Part shown: positions 51,773-60,270 of the stretch, one piece after another
How the letters are laid out: every line of letters begins with the position of its first letter
Position numbering within the stretch: the stretch's first letter is position 1
Source of the DNA: JAJEFO01 sp965214325
GTDB lineage: Bacteria > Pseudomonadota > Alphaproteobacteria > Rhodobacterales > Rhodobacteraceae
DNA: 64,000 nucleotides
Direction of reading: 5' to 3'
NCBI GenBank assembly: GCA_965214325.1
Contig: CBDCBG010000006.1
Location: 992,001 to 1,056,000 of the forward strand
Notes under the pieces: generated by a model
What the model saw: only the letters and a program-made list of their open reading frames with translations
Told to the model about the DNA's origin: nothing
Database searches by the model: none
Translations under genes and position numbers: made by a program

Positions 51773-52612
51773 ATGGCGGCCCGGCAGATATTGAACCCTT
51801 GGAACACGTTCGGCCATTACGCCGCGCTGGTTGTGCTTGCCGTGATCACGCTCGCGCCCATCTGGATCATGGTTGCCACCGGTTTCAAGGACGACGTTCT
51901 GGTGCAGCAGAAAGAGCCGGTCTGGTTCTTCTTCGTGCCCACGCTGGAGAACTACGAACATATCATGACACGCGGCAAGTTCGACCGCTATCTCGTGAAC
52001 TCGATCATCGTCGGCACCTTGGCCACCTTATTCACCCTGCTCTTCGGTGGGCTTTGCGCCTACGCGTTGGCGCGCACGGAATTTCGTGGCCGCGTGCTGG
52101 TCGCCAACTCGACACTCCTGGTGCGCATGGTCCCACCGGCGGTGTTGGCAGTTCCGGCCTTTGCGATGGTGATCAATTTCAGCCTCGACAACGACCTGGC
52201 CGTCCTCACCTTTTTCTACACCGCGCTGAACCTCCCCTTCGCAATCTGGATTCTCTTCGGCTTCTACAAGCAGATTCCGGTGGAACTGGAAGAGGCGGCC
52301 ATCGTCGACGGCGCCACCGCGTTTCAGGTCTTCTACAAGGTGTTGATGCCATTGATGAAATCCGGCTACGCAGTCGCCGGCATCTTCACGTTTCGCATCG
52401 CCTGGAACGAGTTCATCCTCGCCCTTCTGCTCACCGGGCGCACGACTCGGACGCTGCCCGTGGGGGCCGCAGGCTTCATCACCGACACCGGGGTCGAATG
52501 GGGGCGGATCATGGCCATGGGCACGCTGATCGTGATCCCGCCCTTGCTCTTCACGTTCTTCGCCGCACGCCAGATCATTGCCGGCATGACCGCCGGCGCA
52601 GTCAAGGGATAG
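51773..52612 (+). CDS. ABC transporter permease (CUT1, second subunit)
   Basis: A 279-residue inner-membrane permease completing the importer. It has six spans, a first one at about 15-37 (YAALVVLAVITLAPIWIMVA), and the EAA loop EAAIVDGATAFQVFYKVLMP at about 180-199. The C-terminus is IIAGMTAGAVKG. It ends the plus-strand operon, 174 bases before the convergent alcohol dehydrogenase gene; no clear terminator hairpin is visible there. Confidence 0.95.
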   Translation: MAARQILNPWNTFGHYAALVVLAVITLAPIWIMVATGFKDDVLVQQKEPVWFFFVPTLENYEHIMTRGKFDRYLVNSIIVGTLATLFTLLFGGLCAYALARTEFRGRVLVANSTLLVRMVPPAVLAVPAFAMVINFSLDNDLAVLTFFYTALNLPFAIWILFGFYKQIPVELEEAAIVDGATAFQVFYKVLMPLMKSGYAVAGIFTFRIAWNEFILALLLTGRTTRTLPVGAAGFITDTGVEWGRIMAMGTLIVIPPLLFTFFAARQIIAGMTAGAVKG

Positions 52613-52786
52613 GGCGGGAGAGCCGCTCCGGGTCTTGCACCGCGCGCGGCGTCGGCGCAACTCTGACATTGCTCACAGAGCCCGCGGCACATCGTCGATC
52701 CTGTAGGCGCAGCGACGGCCTCCCGAGAAAATGACGCTTTGCGTGCGCGGGACCTGCTCACCGGAGTCCGAGTTTCGAAACCCGCA

Positions 52787-53803
52787 TCACCCCGGATTGA
52801 TCAGCACTTTCCCCACGGCTCGGCCATCCGCCATCATCTCGCAGGCCCTCTGGGTCTCGGCGACCGGGAAACGCGCCGCGGTGATTCCCTCGAAATCCAC
52901 AGTTCCACTCTCGATCAGCGCCACCGCATCGGCGAATTCACGGGTGAACAGGATCGAGCCGACCGACGAGACCTCTTTAAGCGCGTTGACGTGCAGGTTG
53001 ATGGGTGTTTCCGACGGCTGGATCAGCGACAGCACACCGATGACCCCCTGTTTCCGAACCGCTTCCAGCGCCTGGTTGTAGGCATGCGGGCTGCCCGAGG
53101 CTTCGATCACCACGTCATAGGCATTGGCCGGCGGCACGCTTTGCCCGATCGCATAGCCGCCTTGCGCCCCTACGGCCCTGGCCGCCGCGATGGCCTCCGG
53201 TTTCAGGTCCGTCACCTCGACCTCCGCACATTTCGCCACGGCCCCGACCGTCGCCAGCAGCCCCATTGGCCCACAGCCGGTGACCAGAACCTTCTGCCCG
53301 GCGTCGATCCTGGTCCGGTTTACGGAATGCATTGCGCAGGCCAGCGGTTCGGCGAAGGTCAGGTGATCTGGCTTCACTCCGTCTGCAACCATGTGGCAGC
53401 ACCGCGCCGGAAAGTCGAAAAGGTCACGAAAGAACCCGTTGATGTGCGGCTTGGTCGTGGCCGAGCCGGGGAACCGCTTGGCCGGGCACATGTTGATGTC
53501 GCCCGCCCGGCACTTGTCGCATTCTCCGCATTCGATCACCGGGTTGATCGCAACAAGCTGGCCCGCCATGAAATCATGCCCGTTGGCGTCTTCGACATAG
53601 GCACAGGCCTCGTGGCCCAATGTCACCGGGCAGTCCAGGCTGTAGCCCGCATTCGCGAAATGCCGGAAATAATGCATGTCGGTACCGCAAACGCTGGCGG
53701 CGGCCAGCCGCAACCGGATGTGGTCGGTCGCGATCTCCGGTGGCATCTCGGCCTGCACTATGCGGATCTCGCGGGCGGCGGTCAGAAGGGACCTGGTGTA
53801 CAT
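52787..53803 (-). CDS. Zinc-dependent alcohol dehydrogenase (MDR family)
   Basis: A 338-residue medium-chain dehydrogenase. The catalytic zinc ligands are Cys39 (ASVCGTDMHYF), His64 and Glu65 (TLGHEACAYV), and the structural zinc is held by Cys92, 95, 98 and 106 (ECGECDKCRAGDINMC). The cofactor motif is VLVTGCGPMGLLATVGAVAK. Related enzymes (idonate, sorbitol, threonine dehydrogenases) oxidise polyols or sugar acids. The start at 53803 lies 1 base after the SDR stop. It is the last gene of the three-gene minus-strand operon under LacI operator 2. Confidence 0.93.
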   Translation of the reverse strand: MYTRSLLTAAREIRIVQAEMPPEIATDHIRLRLAAASVCGTDMHYFRHFANAGYSLDCPVTLGHEACAYVEDANGHDFMAGQLVAINPVIECGECDKCRAGDINMCPAKRFPGSATTKPHINGFFRDLFDFPARCCHMVADGVKPDHLTFAEPLACAMHSVNRTRIDAGQKVLVTGCGPMGLLATVGAVAKCAEVEVTDLKPEAIAAARAVGAQGGYAIGQSVPPANAYDVVIEASGSPHAYNQALEAVRKQGVIGVLSLIQPSETPINLHVNALKEVSSVGSILFTREFADAVALIESGTVDFEGITAARFPVAETQRACEMMADGRAVGKVLINPG

Positions 53804-53804
53804 C

Positions 53805-54521
53805 TCAGAACCCAATGGAAAAGCCGCCATCCACTGGCAGCACCACGCCGTTGACGTGACCGGCCTGGTCAGAGGCCAGATAGTGAACCGCGTTGGCCAC
53901 GTCTTCAGGCTGGCCGAAGGCTCCGCCCGGGATCCGTCCCTCGATTCTGGCGCGTCGGGCGGGGTCCTTTTCAAGGATCGCGCGGGTCATGTCGGTGTCG
54001 ATGAAGCCCGGCGCCACGGCGTTGCAGCGAATGCCAAGCGGCGCGCCATCGACCGCGACCGAACGCGTGATCCCGATCACGGCCGTTTTCGCCGTCACAT
54101 AGGCCGCGGCCGACGGCAACGCCATAAGCCCGCCCATGGACGAGATGTTCACGATCGCACCGCCCGTTTCGCGTTGCAGTTCAACGAAACGCCCGCAGGC
54201 GGCGAAAACCGCCTTCACGTTCACGTCCAGCCGCAACTCCAGCTCCTCCGGACTGACGTCCCAAACCGGTTTCTTCAGGTGCATGCCGGCGTTGTTTACC
54301 AAAACGTCGATGCCGCCGGATTCTCCGTGGACTGCATCGAGATAGCCTGTGTCGCGCCAGTCGCTCAGATCGTGGGCATGAAGATGCACATCACCCGCAA
54401 GCGAGCCGAGTTCCCCCTCGGAGCGGGCCACCACATGGACCCGATACCCCTCTGCAAGGAACTTCGCCGTCTGCGCAAGCCCCAGCCCCTTGTTTCCGCC
54501 CGTGATTACTGCTGCTTTCAT
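53805..54521 (-). CDS. Short-chain dehydrogenase/reductase
   Basis: A 238-residue classical SDR. The cofactor loop is AVITGGNKGLGLAQTAKFLA, NNAGM lies at residues 76-80, and the catalytic Ser-Tyr-Lys are Ser127 or Ser128 (NISSMGG), Tyr141 and Lys145 (YVTAK). C-terminal IDTDM, GGAFGQPEDVANAVHYLA and NGVVLPVDGGFSIGF are typical. It resembles gluconate 5-dehydrogenase-type enzymes, so oxidation of a hydroxyl on a sugar-acid-like compound is plausible. It starts within the overlap with the SBP-fold gene (54518-54521). Confidence 0.93.
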   Translation of the reverse strand: MKAAVITGGNKGLGLAQTAKFLAEGYRVHVVARSEGELGSLAGDVHLHAHDLSDWRDTGYLDAVHGESGGIDVLVNNAGMHLKKPVWDVSPEELELRLDVNVKAVFAACGRFVELQRETGGAIVNISSMGGLMALPSAAAYVTAKTAVIGITRSVAVDGAPLGIRCNAVAPGFIDTDMTRAILEKDPARRARIEGRIPGGAFGQPEDVANAVHYLASDQAGHVNGVVLPVDGGFSIGF

Positions 54522-55651
54522 GCCGCCACCGCCAATCTTGAATACTTGCGAAAAAGCTTGTTGATTCCCGCGAGGAACCTGGACTCTTCCCGGTCTTTCA
54601 GGAAGAAATCCGGGAAGATCTCGCAGACCTCGTCGACGAAACCCAAGAACCAGATGTCGCGTGGGCGAGTCCAGGCGTTTTCCATTGTGTGGAGCGCCCC
54701 GGTCAGGAAACCCCGATAGAGGACATCGTCACCCATCCTGTGCCAGCTCTGGCGGTGAGCCGGCTGGCCTTCATTTTCCAGGTACATGCCGGATTGAACC
54801 GGTTCTGATGTCACCCAGCGGGCAAAGCCGATGGCTTCGGCAGGATAACTCGTCAACGCCGAAGCGCCGATGCCGGCGCCGCCGAGAATGCCGCGTTGCA
54901 ACGTGCTGCCGCGAAAGATCGGCAGATCAACATAGTCGAGCGCATGCGGCCGGAAACCGGTTCTCGCATAGTTGATGTAACCGAACAGGCAGGGTGAGTA
55001 CCCGAATTCATCGGTGGTTGACATCGCCTCGAGCACGTTGATCGGGTTCCATCGCACTGCATCCGAAGGTCCGGCCTTGTAGAGCGCCTTCAGCACCCGC
55101 AACGCCAACTCCCCGTTTTCGTCGGAACAGAAGCGATCGGCCGAATGGGGCAAGTTCTCTTCGCCGCGGCTGGCGATCAGCGTCATCATCATGTCGAAAG
55201 CATCGACCGGCAGCAGCGCCGTGGCGATGGACCCGGCGGAATGACGGCCCTGCAACATCGTCTCCCAATCGGGCAGCACCTCGAAGCACAGATCGGGTCG
55301 TCTCACCCCCACCTGACAGGTCGCGTCGATCGGGTAAGCCCAAAGTTGTCCGTCCCAAAGATAGCTTTCCAGACTGCCTCCGATCGAGGCGGTTGCGGCA
55401 TCTTCCGGCATCGGCAGCGGAAGCAGGCATTCGCTCTCGGCGATCAGGCCGACGTGAGGATGGTCCAAGACGATTAGATCATACTCTGCGGCCAGCGCCT
55501 TGATCGAGGCATCGGCGAATGCCTGCAGGCTGCGGCGGTCCCACCGGATCTGAGCACCGGTCGCCTCGGCAAAGACTTTCGATGCGGCTTCCAGCGGTGA
55601 GTAGGCCCGGGGATGCTCCCAAGTCATGCCTTTCAGATGGACGGTTTCCAT
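54518..55651 (-). CDS. Extracellular-solute-binding-fold protein without signal peptide
   Basis: A 377-residue protein with the fold features of carbohydrate ABC binding proteins: AYSPLEAASKVFAEATGAQI, EYDLIVLDHPHVGLIAESEC, LWAYPIDATCQVGVRRPDL and AEAIGFARWVTSEPVQSGMY. It begins METVHLKGMTWEHPRAYSPL, with no signal peptide, lipobox or Tat motif, so it should stay in the cytoplasm. It is the first gene of an operon with two dehydrogenases, next to LacI operator 2. A cytoplasmic substrate-holding or sensing role is inferred; the importer at 48302-52612 has its own secreted binding protein. Confidence 0.8.
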   Translation of the reverse strand: METVHLKGMTWEHPRAYSPLEAASKVFAEATGAQIRWDRRSLQAFADASIKALAAEYDLIVLDHPHVGLIAESECLLPLPMPEDAATASIGGSLESYLWDGQLWAYPIDATCQVGVRRPDLCFEVLPDWETMLQGRHSAGSIATALLPVDAFDMMMTLIASRGEENLPHSADRFCSDENGELALRVLKALYKAGPSDAVRWNPINVLEAMSTTDEFGYSPCLFGYINYARTGFRPHALDYVDLPIFRGSTLQRGILGGAGIGASALTSYPAEAIGFARWVTSEPVQSGMYLENEGQPAHRQSWHRMGDDVLYRGFLTGALHTMENAWTRPRDIWFLGFVDEVCEIFPDFFLKDREESRFLAGINKLFRKYSRLAVAA

Positions 55652-55699
55652 ATCGGTGGTCTTCCCGGGATCAGGCGGAACATATTGGTTGATACAGCG

Positions 55700-55717
55700 T
55701 GGTAAAGCGTTTTACCA
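55700..55717. promoter_or_regulatory. LacI-type operator 2
   Basis: The 18-mer TGGTAAAGCGTTTTACCA matches operator 1 at 15 of 18 positions and has eight of nine palindromic pairs with a central CG. It lies between the divergent SBP-fold operon (minus) and the MetE-like gene (plus). TTGATA (55690-55695) followed 17 bases later by TTACCA suggests a plus-strand promoter that the site would block. Confidence 0.82.
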
Positions 55718-55832
55718 TGAAACTGGATGCCCGTTTAGATCAATTCTGGAAGAACTCGACGGATCAGCGCGACGCCACATCGGAGCCAAGACCAAGCGAC
55801 CCGCCGACGTAGCCACGAAGGACCCCCGCACC

Positions 55833-56987
55833 ATGAGACACAGTACCGACCGCATCCTGACCACCCATGTCGGCAGCCTGCCGCGGCCACACGACCTTCT
55901 GGACGCCTTGAAAGCACGGCTCGACGGGGAAGAGGTCGATCAGGCGGCCTATGACAAGTCAATCGCGGACTCTGTCGATTCGATGGTCGCGCAGCAGGTC
56001 GAGGCCGGGATTGACATCGTGGCCGATGGCGAGATGTCCAAGCCCGGACATGCCATCTATATCGAAGAGCGCCTGTCTGGCTACGAGCAGCGGCCGGGCC
56101 ACGACATGGGGTATTACGCCGCTGAAAAAGCTGCCTTTCCAGAATATTACGACGACTATTTCAATCGTGCGCATCTGGGCGGAGCAATCGCGGCGGCACA
56201 TCCGGTCTGCTGCATCGGCCCGGTGGAATACGTGGGGCGCGAAGCTCTGGAAATGGACCTGCGGAACCTGCGCGCCTCGTGTGAGCGGCACGGGGTGGAA
56301 GAAGCGTTCATGCCCTGTGCGGCAGTCACTGGCGTGGGCTTCAACGAATTCTATCCCAGCCAGGAAGACTACATGTACGCCGTCGCAGACGCATTGTCGG
56401 TAGAGTACAACGCAATAGTCGACGCAGGCTTTCTTCTGCAGGTCGACGACCCGTTCCTGCCCCATGTCTACATGGACAAGTCCCTGAGCGAGGAAGAGCG
56501 CTTGGCCAAGGCCGCGATGTATGTCGAGACCGTTAACCATTCGATCAAGGGGATCGCGTCCGAAAGGATCCGCTATCACACATGTTACGGCATCAACCAA
56601 GGGCCGCGAGTCTACGAACCCGACCTGCCGATGATGATCAACGAGGTGCTCAAGGTGAATGCCGGTGCCTATTCCTTCGAGGCCGGCAACCCGCGGCACG
56701 AGCACGAGTACCACCTTTGGGAGCATGTGAAACTGCCCGAGGGCAAGCTGGTGGCCCCCGGCGTGATCACCCATGCCTCAAGCGTCGTCGAACATCCGGA
56801 GTATGTCGCCGAGCGCATCATCCGATTCGCCGACCGCGTGGGCCGGGAGAATGTCATCGCCAGTACGGATTGCGGCTTTTCAAGCCAAGCAATTTACAGG
56901 ACCGAGGTCGAGAGCCGCGTCGTCTGGGCCAAGCTCAAGTCCTTGAGTGCAGGCGCGAGGATCGCCTCGGATCGCCTTTGGATCTGA
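55833..56987 (+). CDS. Cobalamin-independent methionine synthase II-like protein
   Basis: A 384-residue protein with the C-terminal barrel of MetE, without the N-terminal half. It begins RHSTDRILTTHVGSLPRPHD, the usual start of the MetE-like II family, and contains IDIVADGEMSK. Zinc-binding residues are in RYHTCYGINQG and the ASTDCGFSSQ motif, with HEYHLWEHVKLPEGKLVAPG between. Stand-alone proteins of this type transfer methyl groups to or from thiols in various pathways, and many are not methionine synthases. Sitting under LacI operator 2 it is probably part of the catabolic regulon, perhaps taking a methyl group from the substrate. The frame is open upstream, but family similarity starts at 55833. 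Confidence 0.9.
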   Translation: MRHSTDRILTTHVGSLPRPHDLLDALKARLDGEEVDQAAYDKSIADSVDSMVAQQVEAGIDIVADGEMSKPGHAIYIEERLSGYEQRPGHDMGYYAAEKAAFPEYYDDYFNRAHLGGAIAAAHPVCCIGPVEYVGREALEMDLRNLRASCERHGVEEAFMPCAAVTGVGFNEFYPSQEDYMYAVADALSVEYNAIVDAGFLLQVDDPFLPHVYMDKSLSEEERLAKAAMYVETVNHSIKGIASERIRYHTCYGINQGPRVYEPDLPMMINEVLKVNAGAYSFEAGNPRHEHEYHLWEHVKLPEGKLVAPGVITHASSVVEHPEYVAERIIRFADRVGRENVIASTDCGFSSQAIYRTEVESRVVWAKLKSLSAGARIASDRLWI

Positions 56988-57597
56988 CCGAAATGCTGTT
57001 GCTCCGAGGGGATTCCAGTGTCGGGATGGCGGGGACATCGCAACCTGTGGCGGTTCCTGCGATGGCCTGGACCGTGGCTGCATTCACTGGAGGAACGCGT
57101 CTGTCGGACCATTTCAGCGTGAACTTGATCGCGCGCGTATCCGCGTGAGGCGGGGGAATTCTGCACGACGGTGCATGACGGACGGACGCAACGAGCAAGC
57201 GACCCCTCCCTGAGGGCAAGGGGGGCTTGAGGGAGGAAGTCCGGAGGGCCCATGCTGACCGGCACGAGAAGTGAGAAAGGGATCCGTCCTGCCTTCAACC
57301 TTACGGAATTGCCTGCCGGCACGCCATCTCTTCTCGTGTGGGCAGCAGCCTGACCAGCCAACCGCCACCGTCTTGCAGGTCGGGTCGCCTTTCGCGGCCA
57401 GCGTAGTGCCGTCCGCCTCGCCCGCGGCGTACATGTGCGCAAACGACCTCCAATATCGACGACCTCACGATCTCGCATTCCGCCGGCCCGATCACGTAGC
57501 GGATGGCGCAGTCTACAGCGAGCTTGCAATTCGCACATTCCTGCCAGCCTGACAGGCGCAGCACGTCTCACGGCGGACTCGCCCCGGGCACCCTCGC
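56988..57597. other. Gene-free stretch after the MetE-like gene
   Basis: About 610 bases without a supported gene, where the MetE-like gene and the TRAP large-subunit gene converge. It contains repeat remnant D at its middle. A minus-strand frame (57301-57564, with ECEIVRSSILEVVCAHVRRG) is not recognised. Confidence 0.45.
57196..57262 (+). repeat. Dispersed repeat, left-end remnant (copy D)
   Basis: AGCGACCCCTCCCTGAGGG and then GGGGCTTGAGGG, followed by GAGGGCCCATGCTGACC, match the first 60 or so bases of copy A read on its minus strand (AGAGACCTCTCCCTGAAGGG, GGGGCTTGAGGGG, GAAGGCCCATGCTGACC) with small insertions. The similarity fades after the CTGACC. Confidence 0.65.
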
Positions 57598-60258
57598 CTA
57601 GAAATTCAGAGAGATGTCGCGATGAGCGGCATTGCAGCGGGAGATGTGCAATGCCTGGTCGCGGCTCAGGCGCTCTTGCTGGCGCGAGCCAACCGTGTCG
57701 GAGATGGCCTCAAGATACGCCCGAACGCCAGTCGACAGGGCTCCCGCCGCGGCGCGGCGCCACTCGATCTGGGCCTCGAATTCCTCCGCGGCGTCAGCCC
57801 AATCCTCCGCTGCCTTTTCGCGATCCTCGCGACCCTCGCGCAAGGAACGGCGCACCTTCGACAAAGCCGAACGAACGTCGTCGGCACCAGCCAGCTTCCC
57901 GAAGGCGCTGCCGAGATCCTTGGCCTTCTCTTCCGCGATGGCCCTGTCACCCGTGGCCACCAGGCTCCGAATGCCGCGCAAATCGCTCTCTAGCGCGAAG
58001 AAGGCGTCGTTGGCTTCCACAATGGCAAGGAAATCTCGCGCGGGCCCGACCGAACCGTCCGCTGCCCGGCGATAGGACGCGCGCGCATTGTCTTCGGCCT
58101 GAACGAGGGCGCTGAACTCCGTGTAGACTTCGTCCCAACCTTGCGGCAGGGTCGCGGCGAGTTCCGCACGCTCGGCCTCCACTTCCGCAATTCCCTCCTC
58201 CAGCCGCGCCTTGCGTTCGGCCTGATCCCCGGATGTCAGAAAGCCCGCCTGCCTGGCCAGACTCTCGATCTCATGATCATGATCGCGGAGCTGCTTTTCG
58301 ATGAACCTCACCCGTCGATGCAGCGGGCGGTATCCGACCGTGGCCGCGACCACCTTGTCATGGGCGGCCCAGGCGCCTTCAAGATGTCCAAGGGCAGCCT
58401 CTGCGCTGTCAAATGCATCCGCCAGGCCGCCGCGAACACCGCGCGGCAGGACTGACAGATCGAGCCCGCGTGCCGTCTCGATGGACGCCAGGACTGCCTC
58501 GCGGCTCTCGGCCAGCCGGGCATGGACGTAGTCTTCGAGGCAATGCTGCAGCTTCGGGTTCCGTGGAGGCGGTGCCGTCTCGCCCAGTAGCGAAACACGG
58601 TTCGGCAGATAGTTCACGAGCTGCGGATAGTAGCCGACGATTCCCAGCGCGATCAGTTGCAGGCAGATGAAGGCCACGACCCCCTTGTAGATCTGGACCG
58701 TCTTCACGGTCGAAGGCGCGACGCCTCTCAGGTAGAACAACGCGAACCCGAACGGTGGCGTAAGGAAAGAGGTCTGGATGTTCAGCCCGATCATCACGCC
58801 AAGCCAGACCGCCGTTATGTTGGCCGTGGGATCCGCCAACAGGATGGGCGCAACAATCGGCACGACGACCACCGCAATCTCGATGAAGTCGAGAAAGAAG
58901 CCGAGCACGAATATCACGGCCATGACGATGACAAACTGCGTCCAGAACCCGCCCGGCAACGAATTCAGGAAGTCCTTCACCAGTTCCTCGCCGCCGAATG
59001 CGCGGAATGCCGCGGTCAGCATTGCGGCGCCGAGCAGGATGATGAACACGAGCGACGTGGTCTTGGCAGTCTCGACCATCACGTCGCGCAGCGTGTTCTC
59101 GGTCCGCAGGACGCGAACGCCCGACCAGATCAAGGCGCTCAGCACAAGCGCTACGCCGACACCCCCAAGCCAGACTCCCGTCATGTCTCCGCCCGTGGCG
59201 ATCACTGACTTGACGTTCGTGTCGAAGGTCGAAAGGGCAAACGCGATCACGGCGAGCCCGACAATTGCAAGAAGCGCAGGCACGAACGTGCGGCGGTTCT
59301 GCTCCACCAGCCGGTAGCCGGCCATGATCAATGCACCGGCTGCGCCGATGGCCCCTGCCTGGTTGACGGTCGCGATTCCTGAAAGGATCGAGCCGAGAAC
59401 AAGGAAGATGAGGGCCAGCGGCGGAACAAGCGTCAGCAGCACGTTGCCCCAGAATTTCGCGTCGCGCGCACCGTCGTACGGAACGGCCGGCGCCACCTTG
59501 GGCCGGATCAGCGCGAGTCCCAGAATGAAGAGCATGTAGAGCAGGACAAGCACGATGCCCGGCACGAATGCGCCTAGAAACATTTCGCCCGCGCTCGTGG
59601 AGGACACGTCGAAGACCGAGGGCATGGTCAATTCCCCGGTTGAACCCTTGTGCAGCGCCTTCCGCGCTGTCGACGCCTGATCCGAAGCGCTGGCCAACTG
59701 GTCGGCCAGGATGATGAGGACGATCGACGGCGGGATGATCTGTCCCAGCGTGCCCGAAGCGGCGATTGTTCCTGTTGCAAGCGGCTGGGAGTAGTTGTTG
59801 CGCAGCATTGCCGGCAGGGAGATTAGTCCCATCGCCACCACGGTTGCGCCAACGATCCCGGTCGTGGCCGCAAGCAACGCGCCAACGAAAACCACCGAAA
59901 TGCCCAGCCCTCCCGGCACCGGCCCGAAGAGGCGCGCCATGGTCACGAGCAGGTCCTCCGCGATCTTCGACCGCTGCAGCATGATGCCCATGAAGATGAA
60001 GAGAGGAATCGCAATCAGGGTGTCGCGTTCGACCTCCCAATAGACGCCCCTGAGGTTCGTCACCCCTGCCGTGAGCCACTGCGACGGCCCGCCGGAGTGG
60101 AAGAACGCGTCCATGTTGTCGGCAAAGACGTAGCCCGAGGCCGCCGCGGCAGCGATCGAAATGATCGCTGCGCCCGGCAAAGCGAAGGCAACGGGAAAGC
60201 CTGAGCCCAGGGCGGCGGCCATGACGAAGATCAGCAGGGCGAGAAAGAACAGTTCCAT
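57598..60258 (-). CDS. TRAP transporter large permease with C-terminal extension
   Basis: An 886-residue DctM-type protein. Residues 1 to about 550 are hydrophobic with about 12-14 membrane spans, including IPLFIFMGIMLQRSKIAEDL, GATVVAMGLISLPAMLRNNY and SGTLGQIIPPSIVLIILADQ. GFFLDFIEIAVVVVPIVAPI and QTSFLTPPFGFALFYLRGVA are also DctM signatures. An extra polar insert near residues 185-215 is seen in the TakM-like branch. From about residue 556 a 330-residue, highly charged segment follows with long helical runs (ERKARLEEGIAEVEAERAEL) suggestive of coiled coil, absent from ordinary DctM. It is the last gene of the TRAP operon. Confidence 0.93.
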   Translation of the reverse strand: MELFFLALLIFVMAAALGSGFPVAFALPGAAIISIAAAAASGYVFADNMDAFFHSGGPSQWLTAGVTNLRGVYWEVERDTLIAIPLFIFMGIMLQRSKIAEDLLVTMARLFGPVPGGLGISVVFVGALLAATTGIVGATVVAMGLISLPAMLRNNYSQPLATGTIAASGTLGQIIPPSIVLIILADQLASASDQASTARKALHKGSTGELTMPSVFDVSSTSAGEMFLGAFVPGIVLVLLYMLFILGLALIRPKVAPAVPYDGARDAKFWGNVLLTLVPPLALIFLVLGSILSGIATVNQAGAIGAAGALIMAGYRLVEQNRRTFVPALLAIVGLAVIAFALSTFDTNVKSVIATGGDMTGVWLGGVGVALVLSALIWSGVRVLRTENTLRDVMVETAKTTSLVFIILLGAAMLTAAFRAFGGEELVKDFLNSLPGGFWTQFVIVMAVIFVLGFFLDFIEIAVVVVPIVAPILLADPTANITAVWLGVMIGLNIQTSFLTPPFGFALFYLRGVAPSTVKTVQIYKGVVAFICLQLIALGIVGYYPQLVNYLPNRVSLLGETAPPPRNPKLQHCLEDYVHARLAESREAVLASIETARGLDLSVLPRGVRGGLADAFDSAEAALGHLEGAWAAHDKVVAATVGYRPLHRRVRFIEKQLRDHDHEIESLARQAGFLTSGDQAERKARLEEGIAEVEAERAELAATLPQGWDEVYTEFSALVQAEDNARASYRRAADGSVGPARDFLAIVEANDAFFALESDLRGIRSLVATGDRAIAEEKAKDLGSAFGKLAGADDVRSALSKVRRSLREGREDREKAAEDWADAAEEFEAQIEWRRAAAGALSTGVRAYLEAISDTVGSRQQERLSRDQALHISRCNAAHRDISLNF

Positions 60259-60270
60259 CGGCGTTGATCC

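Noticed and set aside
57301..57564. 87-residue minus-strand frame near repeat remnant D
   Set aside because: Considered as a transposase or zinc-ribbon relic, but no diagnostic residues were found.
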